64,000 nt of DNA from NCBI RefSeq assembly GCF_965279545.1, contig NZ_OZ257250.1, positions 2,728,001-2,792,000 of the forward strand. The letters are read 5' to 3'. Shown here piece after piece: positions 26,462 to 34,564 of the stretch. This stretch comes from Methylibium sp965279545 (GTDB taxonomy: Bacteria > Pseudomonadota > Gammaproteobacteria > Burkholderiales > Burkholderiaceae_C). The translations under genes were made by a program, and so were the position numbers. The notes below the pieces were generated by a model, which did no database searches, was not told where the DNA came from, and saw nothing but the letters and a program-made list of their open reading frames with translations. Within the stretch, counting starts at the first letter, position 1; every line of letters begins with the position of its first letter.

Positions 26462-27724
26462 CTAGCGCAGGTTCACCAGCGTCTGCAACACCGAGTCCTG
26501 CGTCTTGATGGTCTGCGCATTGGCCTGGTAGACGCGCTGCGCGGTGATCATGTTGACCAGCTCACCGGTGAGGTCGATGTTGCTTTCCTCGAGCGCGCCC
26601 GACTGCAGCGTGCCGAAGTTGCCGTCGCCGGCGCCGCCGACCACCGGGTCGCCCGAGGTGTAAGTGCTGGCCCAGGTGTTGTTGCCCAGCGGTTGCAGGC
26701 CCTGCGGGTTGCGGAAGTTGGCCAGCTCCAGCTGACCGGCCGGCTTGGCCTGGCCGTTGCTGTAGCGGGCCATGATGATGCCGTTGCCCTCGACCGAGAT
26801 GCCTGAAAGCTGGCCCGGCGCATAGCCGGTCTGCGTCAGGTCGGTCACGCCGAAGCCGGAGCCGTATTGAGTGGACTTGGTGAGGTCGAGCTGCACGCCG
26901 GTGATCGGCAGCGTGGCGCCGCCGGTCGTGCTGGTGGTGGCGGGGATGTCTATCGGCACCGTGCCGACCGGTGCCGTCGGCGCCGAGCCGTTGGCCGGGA
27001 ACTGCAGCGTCGTGCTGGGCAACGGCACGCCGGCACCGTCGACGCTGATCGGGGTGCCATTCGCCGTGACGTAGACGTTCCACTGGTCGGTCGCGGCCTT
27101 CTGGAAGTAGTAGGTCAACGCCACGTCCTGGCCCTTGGCGTCGTACACCGTGACCGAGGTGGCGTTGTTGTAGGTCGCGGGATCGTTGATGTCGATGCCG
27201 CCAGCGGCCGGCACCGTGGTCGCCAGGCGGGCGTCGAGGTTCATCTCGATGCTGATGCGGTCGGTGGCACGCGGGTTGATGCCGGCGGTCGGCAGCTGGA
27301 TCGGCTGGGCCTGGCCCGGCACGATCACGCCCTGGCTGTCGGCCGAATAGCCGAGCAGCTTCTGCTTGGCGTTGTTGACGATGAAGCCGTCGCGGTCGAT
27401 CTTGAACTGACCGTTGCGCGCGTACATGGTGGGGTTCTTGCCGTCGGTCACCTGGAAGAAGCCCGAGCCGTTGATCGCCAGGTCCATCGGGTTGTCGGTG
27501 GTCGAGATGTTGCCCTGCGTGAACTGCTGGGCCACGGTCGACAGGTTGACGCCGATGCCGACCATGTTGGTGCCCGAGCCGTTGAGCGCGTTGGCGTACA
27601 CGTCGGCGAACTCGGCACGCGAGCTCTTGGCGCCGTAGGTGGAGGCGTTGGCGACGTTGTTGCCGATGATCTCGAGGTTCTTGCTGGCGGCGTTCAGACC
27701 GGACAGACCTTGCTGGAAGCTCAT
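26462..27724 (-). CDS. flgE: Flagellar hook protein FlgE
   Basis: 420-residue hook subunit. The N-terminal MSFQQGLSGLNAASKNLEIIGNNVANASTYGAKSS and the C-terminal EESNIDLTGELVNMITAQRVYQANAQTIKTQDSVLQTLVNLR are conserved FlgE ends. The central region includes the hook domains D1-D2 and ISVEGNGIIMARYSNGQAKPAGQLELANF. The start at 27724 fits the family N-terminus and removes an unsupported proline-rich extension. The gene lies 37 bases after flgD, the hook cap. Confidence 0.96.
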   Translation of the reverse strand: MSFQQGLSGLNAASKNLEIIGNNVANASTYGAKSSRAEFADVYANALNGSGTNMVGIGVNLSTVAQQFTQGNISTTDNPMDLAINGSGFFQVTDGKNPTMYARNGQFKIDRDGFIVNNAKQKLLGYSADSQGVIVPGQAQPIQLPTAGINPRATDRISIEMNLDARLATTVPAAGGIDINDPATYNNATSVTVYDAKGQDVALTYYFQKAATDQWNVYVTANGTPISVDGAGVPLPSTTLQFPANGSAPTAPVGTVPIDIPATTSTTGGATLPITGVQLDLTKSTQYGSGFGVTDLTQTGYAPGQLSGISVEGNGIIMARYSNGQAKPAGQLELANFRNPQGLQPLGNNTWASTYTSGDPVVGGAGDGNFGTLQSGALEESNIDLTGELVNMITAQRVYQANAQTIKTQDSVLQTLVNLR

Positions 27725-27761
27725 GGGGATTTCCTCTTCAGAAGGGGGCGGCAGGCGCGGC

Positions 27762-28412
27762 TCAGGAGATGGCCTTGACCTGGGTGTAGGGGATCGAGCC
27801 GCCGAACAGCAACTCAAGATTCAGGGTGTCGCCACCGGTCGAGACCGCCTTGACGACGTCGGTGGTGAGCGGCGTGGCGGTGAGGCTGGTGCTGCCCGAC
27901 TTGGCGACAACGCGGAATGTCGTGCCGTCGGTGCTGGTGCCCGCCGGAGCGGTCCACTCGAAGCCGCTGCGGCCTGCGGAGGCGGCGCCCATGTCGATGG
28001 TGTCGAGCACACGGCCGCTGGCCGACAGGACCTCGATCTTCACGCTGTCGGCGGGACTGGCCAGCTCGAAGCCGCCGGTCGCCACACCCTCGCTGAAGTG
28101 CAGCTTGCTGCCCTCGGTCAGCACACTGCGTCCGACCAGGCCGGCGCCCTGCAGCACCTGCGAGGACAGCATCTGGCTGGACAGCGACTTCACCGTCTCG
28201 TTGAGCGTGTTGATGCCGGTCACGGTGTTGATCTGCGCGATCTGGCTCGTGACCTGCGCGTTGTCCATCGGGTTCATCGGATCCTGGTTCTTCATCTGCG
28301 TGACCAGCAGCTTGAGGAAGCGCTCGGAGCCGTCGTCCTTCTTGGTGGCGGTCGTGCCGTTCAGCGCGGTCAGCGCGCTGGACGTGGTGTCGGTGACGGA
28401 GGAGGTGGCCAT
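27762..28412 (-). CDS. flgD: Flagellar hook-capping protein FlgD
   Basis: 216-residue hook-assembly scaffold. The signature FLKLLVTQMKNQDPMNPMDNAQVTSQIAQINTVTGINTLNETV (about residues 32-75) is diagnostic. A C-terminal FLG-D Ig-like/tudor part follows, with FEWTAPAGTSTDGTTFRVVAKSG. Low-complexity Thr/Ser near the N-terminus is normal for the secreted cap. It lies between flgC and flgE with short gaps. Confidence 0.95.
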   Translation of the reverse strand: MATSSVTDTTSSALTALNGTTATKKDDGSERFLKLLVTQMKNQDPMNPMDNAQVTSQIAQINTVTGINTLNETVKSLSSQMLSSQVLQGAGLVGRSVLTEGSKLHFSEGVATGGFELASPADSVKIEVLSASGRVLDTIDMGAASAGRSGFEWTAPAGTSTDGTTFRVVAKSGSTSLTATPLTTDVVKAVSTGGDTLNLELLFGGSIPYTQVKAIS

Positions 28413-28438
28413 GGCGGGTCCGGTTCAGTGGAAAGGCA

Positions 28439-28855
28439 TCACTGGCCCATCTGCAGCGTCTTCAGCAGCAGTGTCTTGGCCGTGTTCATCACTTCGATGT
28501 TGTTCTGGTAGGAGCGCGAGGCCGAGATCATGTTGACCATCTCCTCCACCGCGTTGACGTTGCTGTAGGTCACGTAGCCGTCGGCGTCGGCCTGCGGGTG
28601 CTTGGGATCGAGCACCCGCCGCCCGGGCGTGTTGTCCTCGGTGATCTGCGAGACCTGCACGCCGGCGGCGGTGCCCGCCTCGCCCGGCTGCTGGAAGGGC
28701 AAGGTCTGGAACACCACCTGGCGGGCCTTGTAGGACTTGCCGTCGGGGCCGGCCACCGTGTCGGCGTTCGCCAGGTTCGACGCGACGACGTTGAGCCGCT
28801 GGCTCTGCGCACTGACGGCGCTGCCGCTGACGTTGAAGATGTTGAGCATCGACAT
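28439..28855 (-). CDS. flgC: Flagellar proximal rod protein FlgC
   Basis: 138-residue rod protein. MSMLNIFNVSGSAVSAQSQRLNVVASNLANADTVAGPDGKSYKARQVVFQ and the C-terminal VNAVEEMVNMISASRSYQNNIEVMNTAKTLLLKTL match FlgC throughout. The ATG at 28855 is preceded by GGAGAG at a suitable distance; a second Met two codons in is possible. It is 11 bases after flgB. Confidence 0.96.
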   Translation of the reverse strand: MSMLNIFNVSGSAVSAQSQRLNVVASNLANADTVAGPDGKSYKARQVVFQTLPFQQPGEAGTAAGVQVSQITEDNTPGRRVLDPKHPQADADGYVTYSNVNAVEEMVNMISASRSYQNNIEVMNTAKTLLLKTLQMGQ

Positions 28856-28866
28856 GAAGGCTCTCC

Positions 28867-29271
28867 TTACTGACCGGTGATCGCGCTGAGCATCGTGCGC
28901 ACGCTGCCGTTGATGAAGCGCAGCGTGGCCTCGTAGTGCACCGCGTTGTCGGCGAAGGCCGCGCGCTCGCGGTCCATGTCGACCGTGTTGCGGTCCAGGT
29001 TGGTCTGGCTCGGCGTGGCGTACTTCAAGCCGGCCTCGCCGTGGGCGCCGGCGGCAGGGCTCAAGTGACCGGTGTGCGTGGCCGATAGTGCATTGCCAGG
29101 CTGGGCGCTGCCGGTGGCTTCGCGCAGCGCGGCACCGAAATCCATGTCGCGGGCCACATAGCCCGGGGTGTCGGCATTGGCGATGTTGCTCGCGATCAGA
29201 CGCTGGCGCTCCGACCGCAGCAGCAGGGCCTGGGTCTGGAAGTCGAGCGAATTCGTGAGGCGGTCCAACAT
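28867..29271 (-). CDS. flgB: Flagellar proximal rod protein FlgB
   Basis: 134-residue rod protein, first gene of the flgBCDEF operon. MLDRLTNSLDFQTQALLLRSERQRLIASNIANADTPGYVARDMDF and the C-terminal MDRERAAFADNAVHYEATLRFINGSVRTMLSAI are conserved. The ATG at 29271 matches family length. It diverges from flgA; the 145-base intergenic space (29272-29416) must hold both promoters. I found no convincing sigma-28 site there, consistent with earlier-class expression. Confidence 0.95.
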   Translation of the reverse strand: MLDRLTNSLDFQTQALLLRSERQRLIASNIANADTPGYVARDMDFGAALREATGSAQPGNALSATHTGHLSPAAGAHGEAGLKYATPSQTNLDRNTVDMDRERAAFADNAVHYEATLRFINGSVRTMLSAITGQ

Positions 29272-29416
29272 GGTGTGCCGTTGACGGATGCCACGCGGTG
29301 GTGGCGATGACTGGCATTCTTGGACGCAACCAACTGAAACATTAGCGGGAATAAGGGCCCCTTCCCCGCTCATTTCGCGACTCGCCGGCGCAAGCCGCCC
29401 TCTACAGTCCTGCTCG

Positions 29417-30139
29417 ATGAACACCCTTTCGGCCCCCGCTGCGCTCACCGCCTGCCTGTTGGCACTGGCCTGCGCCGCCACCGCGCTGCCCGGCAGCGCG
29501 CGGGCGCAGGACGCCGCCACCGCCGCATTGGCCGATCAGGTGCGCGGCCTGGCGCTGAAGAGCGCCCAGCCCGTCGCCGGTCTGCGGGTCGAAGTGGAGG
29601 CCGGCTCGCTGGACCCGCGTCTCAAGCTCGCGCCCTGCCAGCAGATCGAACCCTACCTGCCCGCCGGCTTCAAGCCCTGGGGCAGGACACGCGTCGGCCT
29701 GCGCTGCCTGCAGGGCCCGACGAAGTGGAATGTCTACCTGCCTATCACCGTCAAGGTGTTCGGCCGCGCCCTGGTCGCGGCGACCGCGCTGCCGGCCGGC
29801 ACCGTGCTCACCGCCGCCGACCTGCGCGAGGCCGAGATTGACCTCGCCGCCGACCTCGCGCCGGCCCTCACCGACCCGAACGACGCCATCGGCCGCTCGC
29901 TGCTGCGCACCGTCAGCGCCGGCGAGGACCTGCGCCAGAACCGGCTGCGCGCCCGCCAGTGGTTTGCCGCCGGCGAGACCGTGCAGCTGTTCGCTGTGGG
30001 CGCCGGCTTTTCCGTGCAGAGCGAAGGCCAGGCGATCACGCCCGGACTCGACGGCAGCCCCGTGCGCGTGCGCACCGAGAGCGGCCGCATCGTCACCGGC
30101 GTGCCGGTGGGCGAGCGCCGCGTCGAACTGCGGCTGTGA
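29417..30139 (+). CDS. flgA: Flagellar P-ring assembly chaperone FlgA
   Basis: 240-residue periplasmic chaperone for P-ring formation. A Sec signal peptide covers about residues 1-29 (LTACLLALACAATALPGSARAQ). The mature part has LDPRLKLAPCQQIEPYLPAG, TRVGLRCLQGPTKWNVYLPITVKV, the SAF-like domain VAATALPAGTVLTAADLREAEIDLA, and the end VRVRTESGRIVTGVPVGERRVELRL. The ATG at 29417 opens on the signal peptide. It is transcribed away from flgB and followed by flgM and flgN. Confidence 0.95.
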   Translation: MNTLSAPAALTACLLALACAATALPGSARAQDAATAALADQVRGLALKSAQPVAGLRVEVEAGSLDPRLKLAPCQQIEPYLPAGFKPWGRTRVGLRCLQGPTKWNVYLPITVKVFGRALVAATALPAGTVLTAADLREAEIDLAADLAPALTDPNDAIGRSLLRTVSAGEDLRQNRLRARQWFAAGETVQLFAVGAGFSVQSEGQAITPGLDGSPVRVRTESGRIVTGVPVGERRVELRL

Positions 30140-30193
30140 GCGAACGAACCCGGAGCTTGCCGTGCACACCTCGCGCTGTTACAAAAGAGTCTC

Positions 30194-30220
30194 TCAAGTT
30201 CGGCGAGTCCTCGTCGATAC
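30194..30220 (+). promoter_or_regulatory. Sigma-28 (FliA) promoter for flgM
   Basis: TCAAGTTC (30194-30201), an 11-base spacer, then GTCGATAC (30213-30220). Against the flagellar sigma consensus TAAAGTTT-N11-GCCGATAA this is six of eight in each half, with exact spacing. It lies 54 bases before the flgM start. Class III expression of flgM from a FliA promoter is well known in enterics, and FliA is encoded in this window at 33806-34519. Confidence 0.75.
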
Positions 30221-30274
30221 CGCTGGGATGTTGAACCGTCCTGGGGCTCTGTCCCCGGACTGCAGGAGTCCGTC

Positions 30275-30577
30275 ATGAAGATCGGTCACACCTCCTCTCC
30301 CGCTGCCGATGCCGCCGTGCTGGCACGCGCCAATGCCGAGGCCGGCGCCGCTGCGGCCAAGGCGCGGGTCGCTCAGGCATCCGACGGCAGCACCGTGGAG
30401 CTCTCGAGCATGGCCGCCAGCCTGCTGGCCGGTGCGGGCACGCCCGAGTTCGATGCCGCCAAGGTCGAGCGCATGAAGCAGGCCATCGCCGACGGCTCGT
30501 TCACTGTGAACGCCGACGTGATCGCCGACAAGCTGCTTGCCAACGCACAGGAAATGCTCGACGCCGTGAAGCGCTGA
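30275..30577 (+). CDS. flgM: Anti-sigma-28 factor FlgM
   Basis: 100-residue inhibitor of FliA, exported through the finished hook so that late genes turn on. The N-terminus is Ala-rich and disordered, as expected for an exported anti-sigma factor. The C-terminal sigma-binding half contains EFDAAKVERMKQAIADGSFTVNADVIADKLLANAQEML, the FlgM signature. AGGAG lies upstream of ATG 30275. A sigma-28 promoter is at 30194-30220, giving feedback control by its own target. Confidence 0.95.
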   Translation: MKIGHTSSPAADAAVLARANAEAGAAAAKARVAQASDGSTVELSSMAASLLAGAGTPEFDAAKVERMKQAIADGSFTVNADVIADKLLANAQEMLDAVKR

Positions 30578-30623
30578 GAGCGCCTTGCGCCACACGCCCG
30601 AACCCCTACCGCCACGCCAGCCC

Positions 30624-31016
30624 ATGCAGACCGATCCGAGCTCCGCCCAACCTCCGGCGGCTGCGCCCCAGTTGCTCGAGACGGCCATTGCGGCGGTCGA
30701 GCAGCGCCTCGCCGCGCTGGCGCAGACCCTGCTCGCGCGCGACAACCACGGGGTCGACACGGCTGCCGTGGAGTTGCAGCGCGCCCTGGCCAACGCACTC
30801 GACTGCTTCAGCCGCAACCGTGGCCCGGTGCCCCCGGCACTGCGTCGGCGCCTGGCGCTGGCCAGCGGCCAGGTCGCCTCGCAACGCGACACCCTGGCCC
30901 GCGCCACCGCCGCACTGGACCGCGCGATCGAAGTGCTGATCCCGCGCGAGGCAGCGGTTTACAACGCGCGCGGCGCGGCGGCATTGGCCGCGAACAGCGG
31001 CGTGCTGAAGGCCTGA
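30624..31016 (+). CDS. flgN: Flagellar export chaperone FlgN
   Basis: About 130 residues, all helical, from ATG 30624. A TTG at 30585, eight bases after the flgM stop, would add 13 proline-rich residues and is the alternative start. The protein is a leucine/alanine-rich helical bundle (LLETAIAAVEQRLAALAQTLLARD ... LATAALDRAIEVLIP-like) with weak similarity to FlgN, the chaperone for FlgK and FlgL. The main support is position directly after flgM, the standard flgMN order, plus size and predicted structure. Sequence conservation is low, as is usual for FlgN. Confidence 0.75.
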   Translation: MQTDPSSAQPPAAAPQLLETAIAAVEQRLAALAQTLLARDNHGVDTAAVELQRALANALDCFSRNRGPVPPALRRRLALASGQVASQRDTLARATAALDRAIEVLIPREAAVYNARGAAALAANSGVLKA

Positions 31017-31017
31017 T

Positions 31018-31112
31018 ACGGGATTGCATACGAACGCATCCAGGGCGCTGAGCCGGGTCGCTGTGTTGCGTTCATGTCCCCCGTGCCGGGCTGGCGCCCG
31101 GCCCTCCTCCTA
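31018..31112 (+). repeat. Partial copy of composite repeat (half A only)
   Basis: It lies immediately after flgN. It begins TACGGGATTGCATACGAACG, then runs into GTCGCTGTGTTGCGTTCATG, TCCCCCG, a perfect hairpin GCCGGGC / tggc / GCCCGGC (31085-31102) and CCCTCCTCCT. It matches half A of the copy at 8553-8907 without that copy's roughly 60-base insertion. The inverted half B is absent. As the stem is GC-rich it could also act as a transcription terminator between flgN and the convergent gene at 31160. Confidence 0.7.
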
Positions 31113-31159
31113 ATATTCTTCGGAAGCTCCTTCCGCGCTGAGGGGAGCCCACCCGCCAC

Positions 31160-32311
31160 TCACTGCGCAGCCTGCGCCTGCACCAGGTAGCGCTCCGCCA
31201 GGGTCCGCTCGATGAAGCTTCGAGCGTCCTGCACATCGAAGCGCTTGCCCTCGACCAGCTCCTGCGCGTAGTCGAAGAACGGCGTGAAGAGACCACCCTG
31301 GTCGACCGGCGCGCGCAGCGCGAAGCGGCCCCGGGTGCTGCCGACCCGGCGCCAGGCCGCCCTGACCTCGGCCCAGAACGGCTCGGTGCGATCGAAGTAG
31401 GTCTGCCCCGCGCTGAAGTCGTGGCCGGTGATGCGCTCGTAGCGCGCGATGCCGTACTCGCGCGCCAGGTAGGGCAGGGTCGTGCGCGGCCGGCCGCCCT
31501 CGCCGAGCGCGAGCTTGAGGTTGTTCTCTTCCTGCAGCCAGCCGCTCGGCGTGATGGTGTGGCGGTTGGTGCCGACCAGCACCTGGTAGTCGCTGCGCAC
31601 GCTGAACTCGCGTCGCGGCAGCGGGCGCCAGGTCTCGTCGCCGATCCACGTGGAGAAGCTGTCGCCGTGCACCCAGCGCCCGCGCGCCGCGTAACGCGGC
31701 GAATCGTCGACCTGCAGCACGCTCTGCACCCAGCTGCCCGGGCGCTCGCCGGCCGGCACCGGCCGGCGCACCCAGGTGTTCGCGCCTTCGTAGGCGAGCA
31801 GGCTGTCGGCCTGGTAGCGCCATTCCTGCCGCCAGTGGCGCACGACGATCGGCTCGCTGACCTGACCGCCTTCCATCTGCACCCGCATCACGAGGACGTG
31901 CTGCAGCGCGATGAAGTCGCCGCGGTCCTCGGACACGAACACGATCTCGGTGCCCCAGCTCTGGTAGGGCGCATCCGGCTTCAGGGCCGGATCGAAGCGC
32001 AGCACCTCGAGGAAGTCGAAGCTCACCCGGTAAGGGCCGGCCATCGCGAGGATCGCGCGGCGGTCCCGTTCGCGGTCGCTCAGGCCCGGCTCGCGCAGGC
32101 GCTTCCAGGCCTCGCCCGGTGCCGTGTCGAGTTCGACGGGCACGCCACGCGTGCTGGCGCCGCGGGGCTTCAACGCGGATTCGCCGAGGGGCCAGGCAAA
32201 GGTGAACTGGCTGGTCGCGGCCGCCGGCGTCGCTTCGGAATAGGCCAACGCGGCCCACGGCAGTGCCATCAGGGCCAGCAGGAGCAGGATCGATCGCTTC
32301 ATGCGGGGCAT
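31160..32311 (-). CDS. Secreted protein of unknown function, resembling DUF6607
   Basis: 383 residues with a clear Sec signal peptide (KRSILLLLALMALPWAALAYS). The mature protein is rich in Trp, Arg and aromatic residues. Characteristic segments are VSFDFLEVLRFDPALKPDAPYQSWGTEIVFV, PIVVRHWRQEWRYQ, WVRRPVPAGERPGSWVQSVLQVDDSPRY and TITPSGWLQEENNLKL. The overall pattern reminds me of the DUF6607 family, but that name is from memory. The start is ATG 32311 with AGGAAGG eight bases upstream; ATG 32302 is the alternative. It sits between flgN and the chemoreceptor operon with no obvious functional link. Lipid- or envelope-related roles are possible but unsupported. Confidence 0.65.
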   Translation of the reverse strand: MPRMKRSILLLLALMALPWAALAYSEATPAAATSQFTFAWPLGESALKPRGASTRGVPVELDTAPGEAWKRLREPGLSDRERDRRAILAMAGPYRVSFDFLEVLRFDPALKPDAPYQSWGTEIVFVSEDRGDFIALQHVLVMRVQMEGGQVSEPIVVRHWRQEWRYQADSLLAYEGANTWVRRPVPAGERPGSWVQSVLQVDDSPRYAARGRWVHGDSFSTWIGDETWRPLPRREFSVRSDYQVLVGTNRHTITPSGWLQEENNLKLALGEGGRPRTTLPYLAREYGIARYERITGHDFSAGQTYFDRTEPFWAEVRAAWRRVGSTRGRFALRAPVDQGGLFTPFFDYAQELVEGKRFDVQDARSFIERTLAERYLVQAQAAQ

Positions 32312-32379
32312 TCTGTGCGCCTTCCTGCGCTGCGCCGCAATGCACCTGCGCACTGTCCGGGCTTGGCGCTCGCCCATGC

Positions 32380-32404
32380 AAAACGGCGCCCTCCCGGGCG
32401 CCGT
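32380..32404 (-). terminator. Rho-independent terminator of the flhB-fliA-chemoreceptor operon
   Basis: On the minus strand, a perfect nine-base stem ACGGCGCCC / GGGCGCCGT with loop GGGA (32383-32404 on this strand) is followed by TTTT (32380-32383). It lies 18 bases beyond the chemoreceptor stop at 32422. This is the clearest intrinsic terminator in the window. Confidence 0.85.
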
Positions 32405-32421
32405 CGCGGCAGCAGGCCGGG

Positions 32422-33771
32422 TCAGAACTGGAAGGCCAGCCGCACCCCGCCCCAGTGCCGGCCGTTGACGGTGATCGGCGCTGCGGCCTCCTTCATCAGC
32501 ACGAAGTTGCCGCCGCCCATGTCGCGCCGGTAGGTCTGCAGCAGGAAGGGCCGGGTGTTGCGCGCCGACGCGAGGCCGGTGCGGTCGTTGAAAATGCGAC
32601 GGTAGCGACTGTTCGCGGCGTTCCACACCGGGTCGTTGCTGCGCTGAGGATTGCAGTACTGGCGGTTGTGCGTGGCCACATAGCCGTTGCGGTCGACTGC
32701 GATGCAGTAGACGACTTTCTGGTTCAGCGTGAGCAGACGTTCCTGCACCTGCGGGAACAAGCGGTCGGCCAGCGCGACGAAACGCGTGGTGTGCTGCGCG
32801 GGGTTGGTACCGGCCATCGGCTGGTACTGCTCGTCGAACAGCTCCGCCGTGCCGATCGTGCCGGTGCGCAGCGCGTCTTCCAGCAGCTTGGCGATCTGCG
32901 CGGCTGCCTCCTGCACGCCGTGGATGTAGGGTGTGTCGTCGGTGTCGATCCCGCAATCGGCCACGATCTCGATCATGTTCTCGCTGACCTTCAGGAAGGC
33001 CTCGCTGCGCGCCGTGGCGCTGGCCAGCGTCTGGCTGGAGCGCTGCATCTCGCGGTCGATGGCGGCCCGCTGCTCGTTCAGTCCGTCGCAGATGGCGCGG
33101 CTCTGTTCGGCGGCAGCACTGATGCTGCCCACGCCGCCCTGAACCTCGGCCAGCGCGCGGTGGAATGCGCCCTGCGGCGCTTCGCCCTCGCGCAGCTGGA
33201 TCTCGCGCGCCAGCGCACCGACGCGCTGGTCGAGCTCGGCCACGGTGCTCATGATCTGCTTCGAGGAGGCCTCGACCTTGGCCGACAGGTCCTTCACCGC
33301 GTCGGCCACGACGCCGAAGCCGCGGCCGGCCTCGCCGGCACGGCCGGCCTCGACCGAGGCGTTGAAGGCGACCAGCCGCGTCTGCAGCGCGATCTGCGTG
33401 ATCTGCCCGGCCGCGGCGGCCACCTGGCGCAGCGTGTCGACAATGCCGCCGACCTCGGTGCCGACCTGCTCGACCGCGGCGCGCGCGCGCTCCACGGCCT
33501 GCAGGCTCTCGGTGGTGGTGGTGCCGATGCCACCCTGGGCACGCTGCACCTCGCCGAGCTGGCTGCCCAGCGCCTGCAGGGCCTGGACCTGCCGCTGGTT
33601 GACCTGGTTGCTGTCCTCGATCAAACCGCGCACCTCGGCCGCGTCGCGACCCAGACGCGAGGCGGCCTTGGCGATGGTCTGCACCGCCTGGTGCAGATCG
33701 GGTGCGGGCGCCTCGGCGGATGCCGGTGCGGCGGGCTGCAGGGTGTGGGTCTTCTTGAAAAGGGACAGCAT
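32422..33771 (-). CDS. Soluble methyl-accepting chemotaxis protein with C-terminal sensor domain
   Basis: 449 residues with no membrane segment or HAMP. Unusually, the signalling hairpin comes first: coiled coil at about 30-260, with the tip TRLVAFNASVEAGRAGEAGRGFGVVADAVKDLS near 130-165. The sensor comes last, at about 320-449: VDRNGYVATHNRQYCNPQ, NSRYRRIFNDRTGLASARNTRPFLLQTYRRDMGGG and VNGRHWGGVRLAFQF. This C-terminal block is Cache/PAS-like and recurs at the end of other beta-proteobacterial receptors. It should couple to CheA/CheW in the cytoplasm. It is the last gene of the flhB-fliA operon, 34 bases after fliA, and is followed by a strong terminator. Ligand unknown. Confidence 0.85.
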   Translation of the reverse strand: MLSLFKKTHTLQPAAPASAEAPAPDLHQAVQTIAKAASRLGRDAAEVRGLIEDSNQVNQRQVQALQALGSQLGEVQRAQGGIGTTTTESLQAVERARAAVEQVGTEVGGIVDTLRQVAAAAGQITQIALQTRLVAFNASVEAGRAGEAGRGFGVVADAVKDLSAKVEASSKQIMSTVAELDQRVGALAREIQLREGEAPQGAFHRALAEVQGGVGSISAAAEQSRAICDGLNEQRAAIDREMQRSSQTLASATARSEAFLKVSENMIEIVADCGIDTDDTPYIHGVQEAAAQIAKLLEDALRTGTIGTAELFDEQYQPMAGTNPAQHTTRFVALADRLFPQVQERLLTLNQKVVYCIAVDRNGYVATHNRQYCNPQRSNDPVWNAANSRYRRIFNDRTGLASARNTRPFLLQTYRRDMGGGNFVLMKEAAAPITVNGRHWGGVRLAFQF

Positions 33772-33805
33772 GATCGCCTCTTGTCTCGGATCTGTTCTAG
33801 GGGAC

Positions 33806-34519
33806 TCAGTGGTCGCGCAGTTTCGCGCGCAGTCGCGCGATCGACTGGCTGTGCAGCTGGCAGATGCGCGACTCCGTCACGCCGAGCACCGCCGCGATCT
33901 CCTTCAGGTTCATGTCCTGCTCGTAGTACATGCTCATCACGAACTGCTCACGCTCCGGCAGGGTCTTGATCGCCTCGATCAGCGCCAGGCGCATGCGGTG
34001 GTCCTGCAGCAGGCCCAGCGGGTTCTCGTTCTCGTCGGCCACGTGGCGGTCGAGGAAATCGTTGTCGCCGTCGTCGCCCGACATGTCCTCCAGGTAGACC
34101 AGCTGGGTGCCGCGCACCTTGCCCAGCAGCTCCTGGTAGTCGGCCAGCGACAGGCCCATCTGCTTGGCGATCTCGCTCTCGGCCGGCGCGCGGCCGAGCT
34201 GCTGCTGCAGCTTGTGCACGGCCGTCTCGATGTCGCGCTGCTGCTTGCGGTTGCTGCGGCTCATCCAGTCGCTGCCACGCAGCTCGTCGAGCATCGCGCC
34301 GCGGATGCGCTGGGTGGCGAAGGTCTCGAACTGCACGCCTTGCGCGCTGTCGAAGCGCGTCATGGCGTCGGTCAGGCCGATCAGGCCGACCTGGATCAGA
34401 TCGTCGATCTCCACGTTGGCCGGCAGCTTGGCAATCATCTGGTGCGCGAGACGGCGCACCAGCGGGCTGTACTGCTTGATCATCGCGTTGGTTTCAAGGC
34501 GACCAGTGGCGGTGTACAT
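33806..34519 (-). CDS. fliA: RNA polymerase sigma factor FliA (sigma-28)
   Basis: 237-residue flagellar sigma factor. Region 2 includes LVRRLAHQMIAKLPANVEIDDLIQVGLIGLTDAMTRFD and FETFATQRIRGAMLDELRGSDW. Region 3 includes LQQQLGRAPAESEIAKQMG. Region 4 includes LPEREQFVMSMYYEQDMNLKEIAAVLGVTESRICQLHSQSIARLRAKL. All DNA-binding parts are complete. It follows the flhG-like gene by 45 bases. Its antagonist FlgM is at 30275-30577, and a matching promoter stands in front of that gene. Confidence 0.97.
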   Translation of the reverse strand: MYTATGRLETNAMIKQYSPLVRRLAHQMIAKLPANVEIDDLIQVGLIGLTDAMTRFDSAQGVQFETFATQRIRGAMLDELRGSDWMSRSNRKQQRDIETAVHKLQQQLGRAPAESEIAKQMGLSLADYQELLGKVRGTQLVYLEDMSGDDGDNDFLDRHVADENENPLGLLQDHRMRLALIEAIKTLPEREQFVMSMYYEQDMNLKEIAAVLGVTESRICQLHSQSIARLRAKLRDH

Positions 34520-34564
34520 GACGGGCTCCAGGCAGATTCGGCGGTTCGGTCTTCGTTCGGGGAT

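Noticed and set aside
29311..29327. TGGCATTCTTGGACGCA resembling a sigma-54 promoter before flgA
   Set aside because: The -24/-12 spacing is one base too long and the -12 TTGC is not present.
29318..29344. Possible sigma-28 promoter for flgB on the minus strand (TAATGTTT-N11-GTCCAAGA)
   Set aside because: The -35 half is good but the -10 half matches only four of eight bases, and flgB operons are normally expressed before FliA is active.
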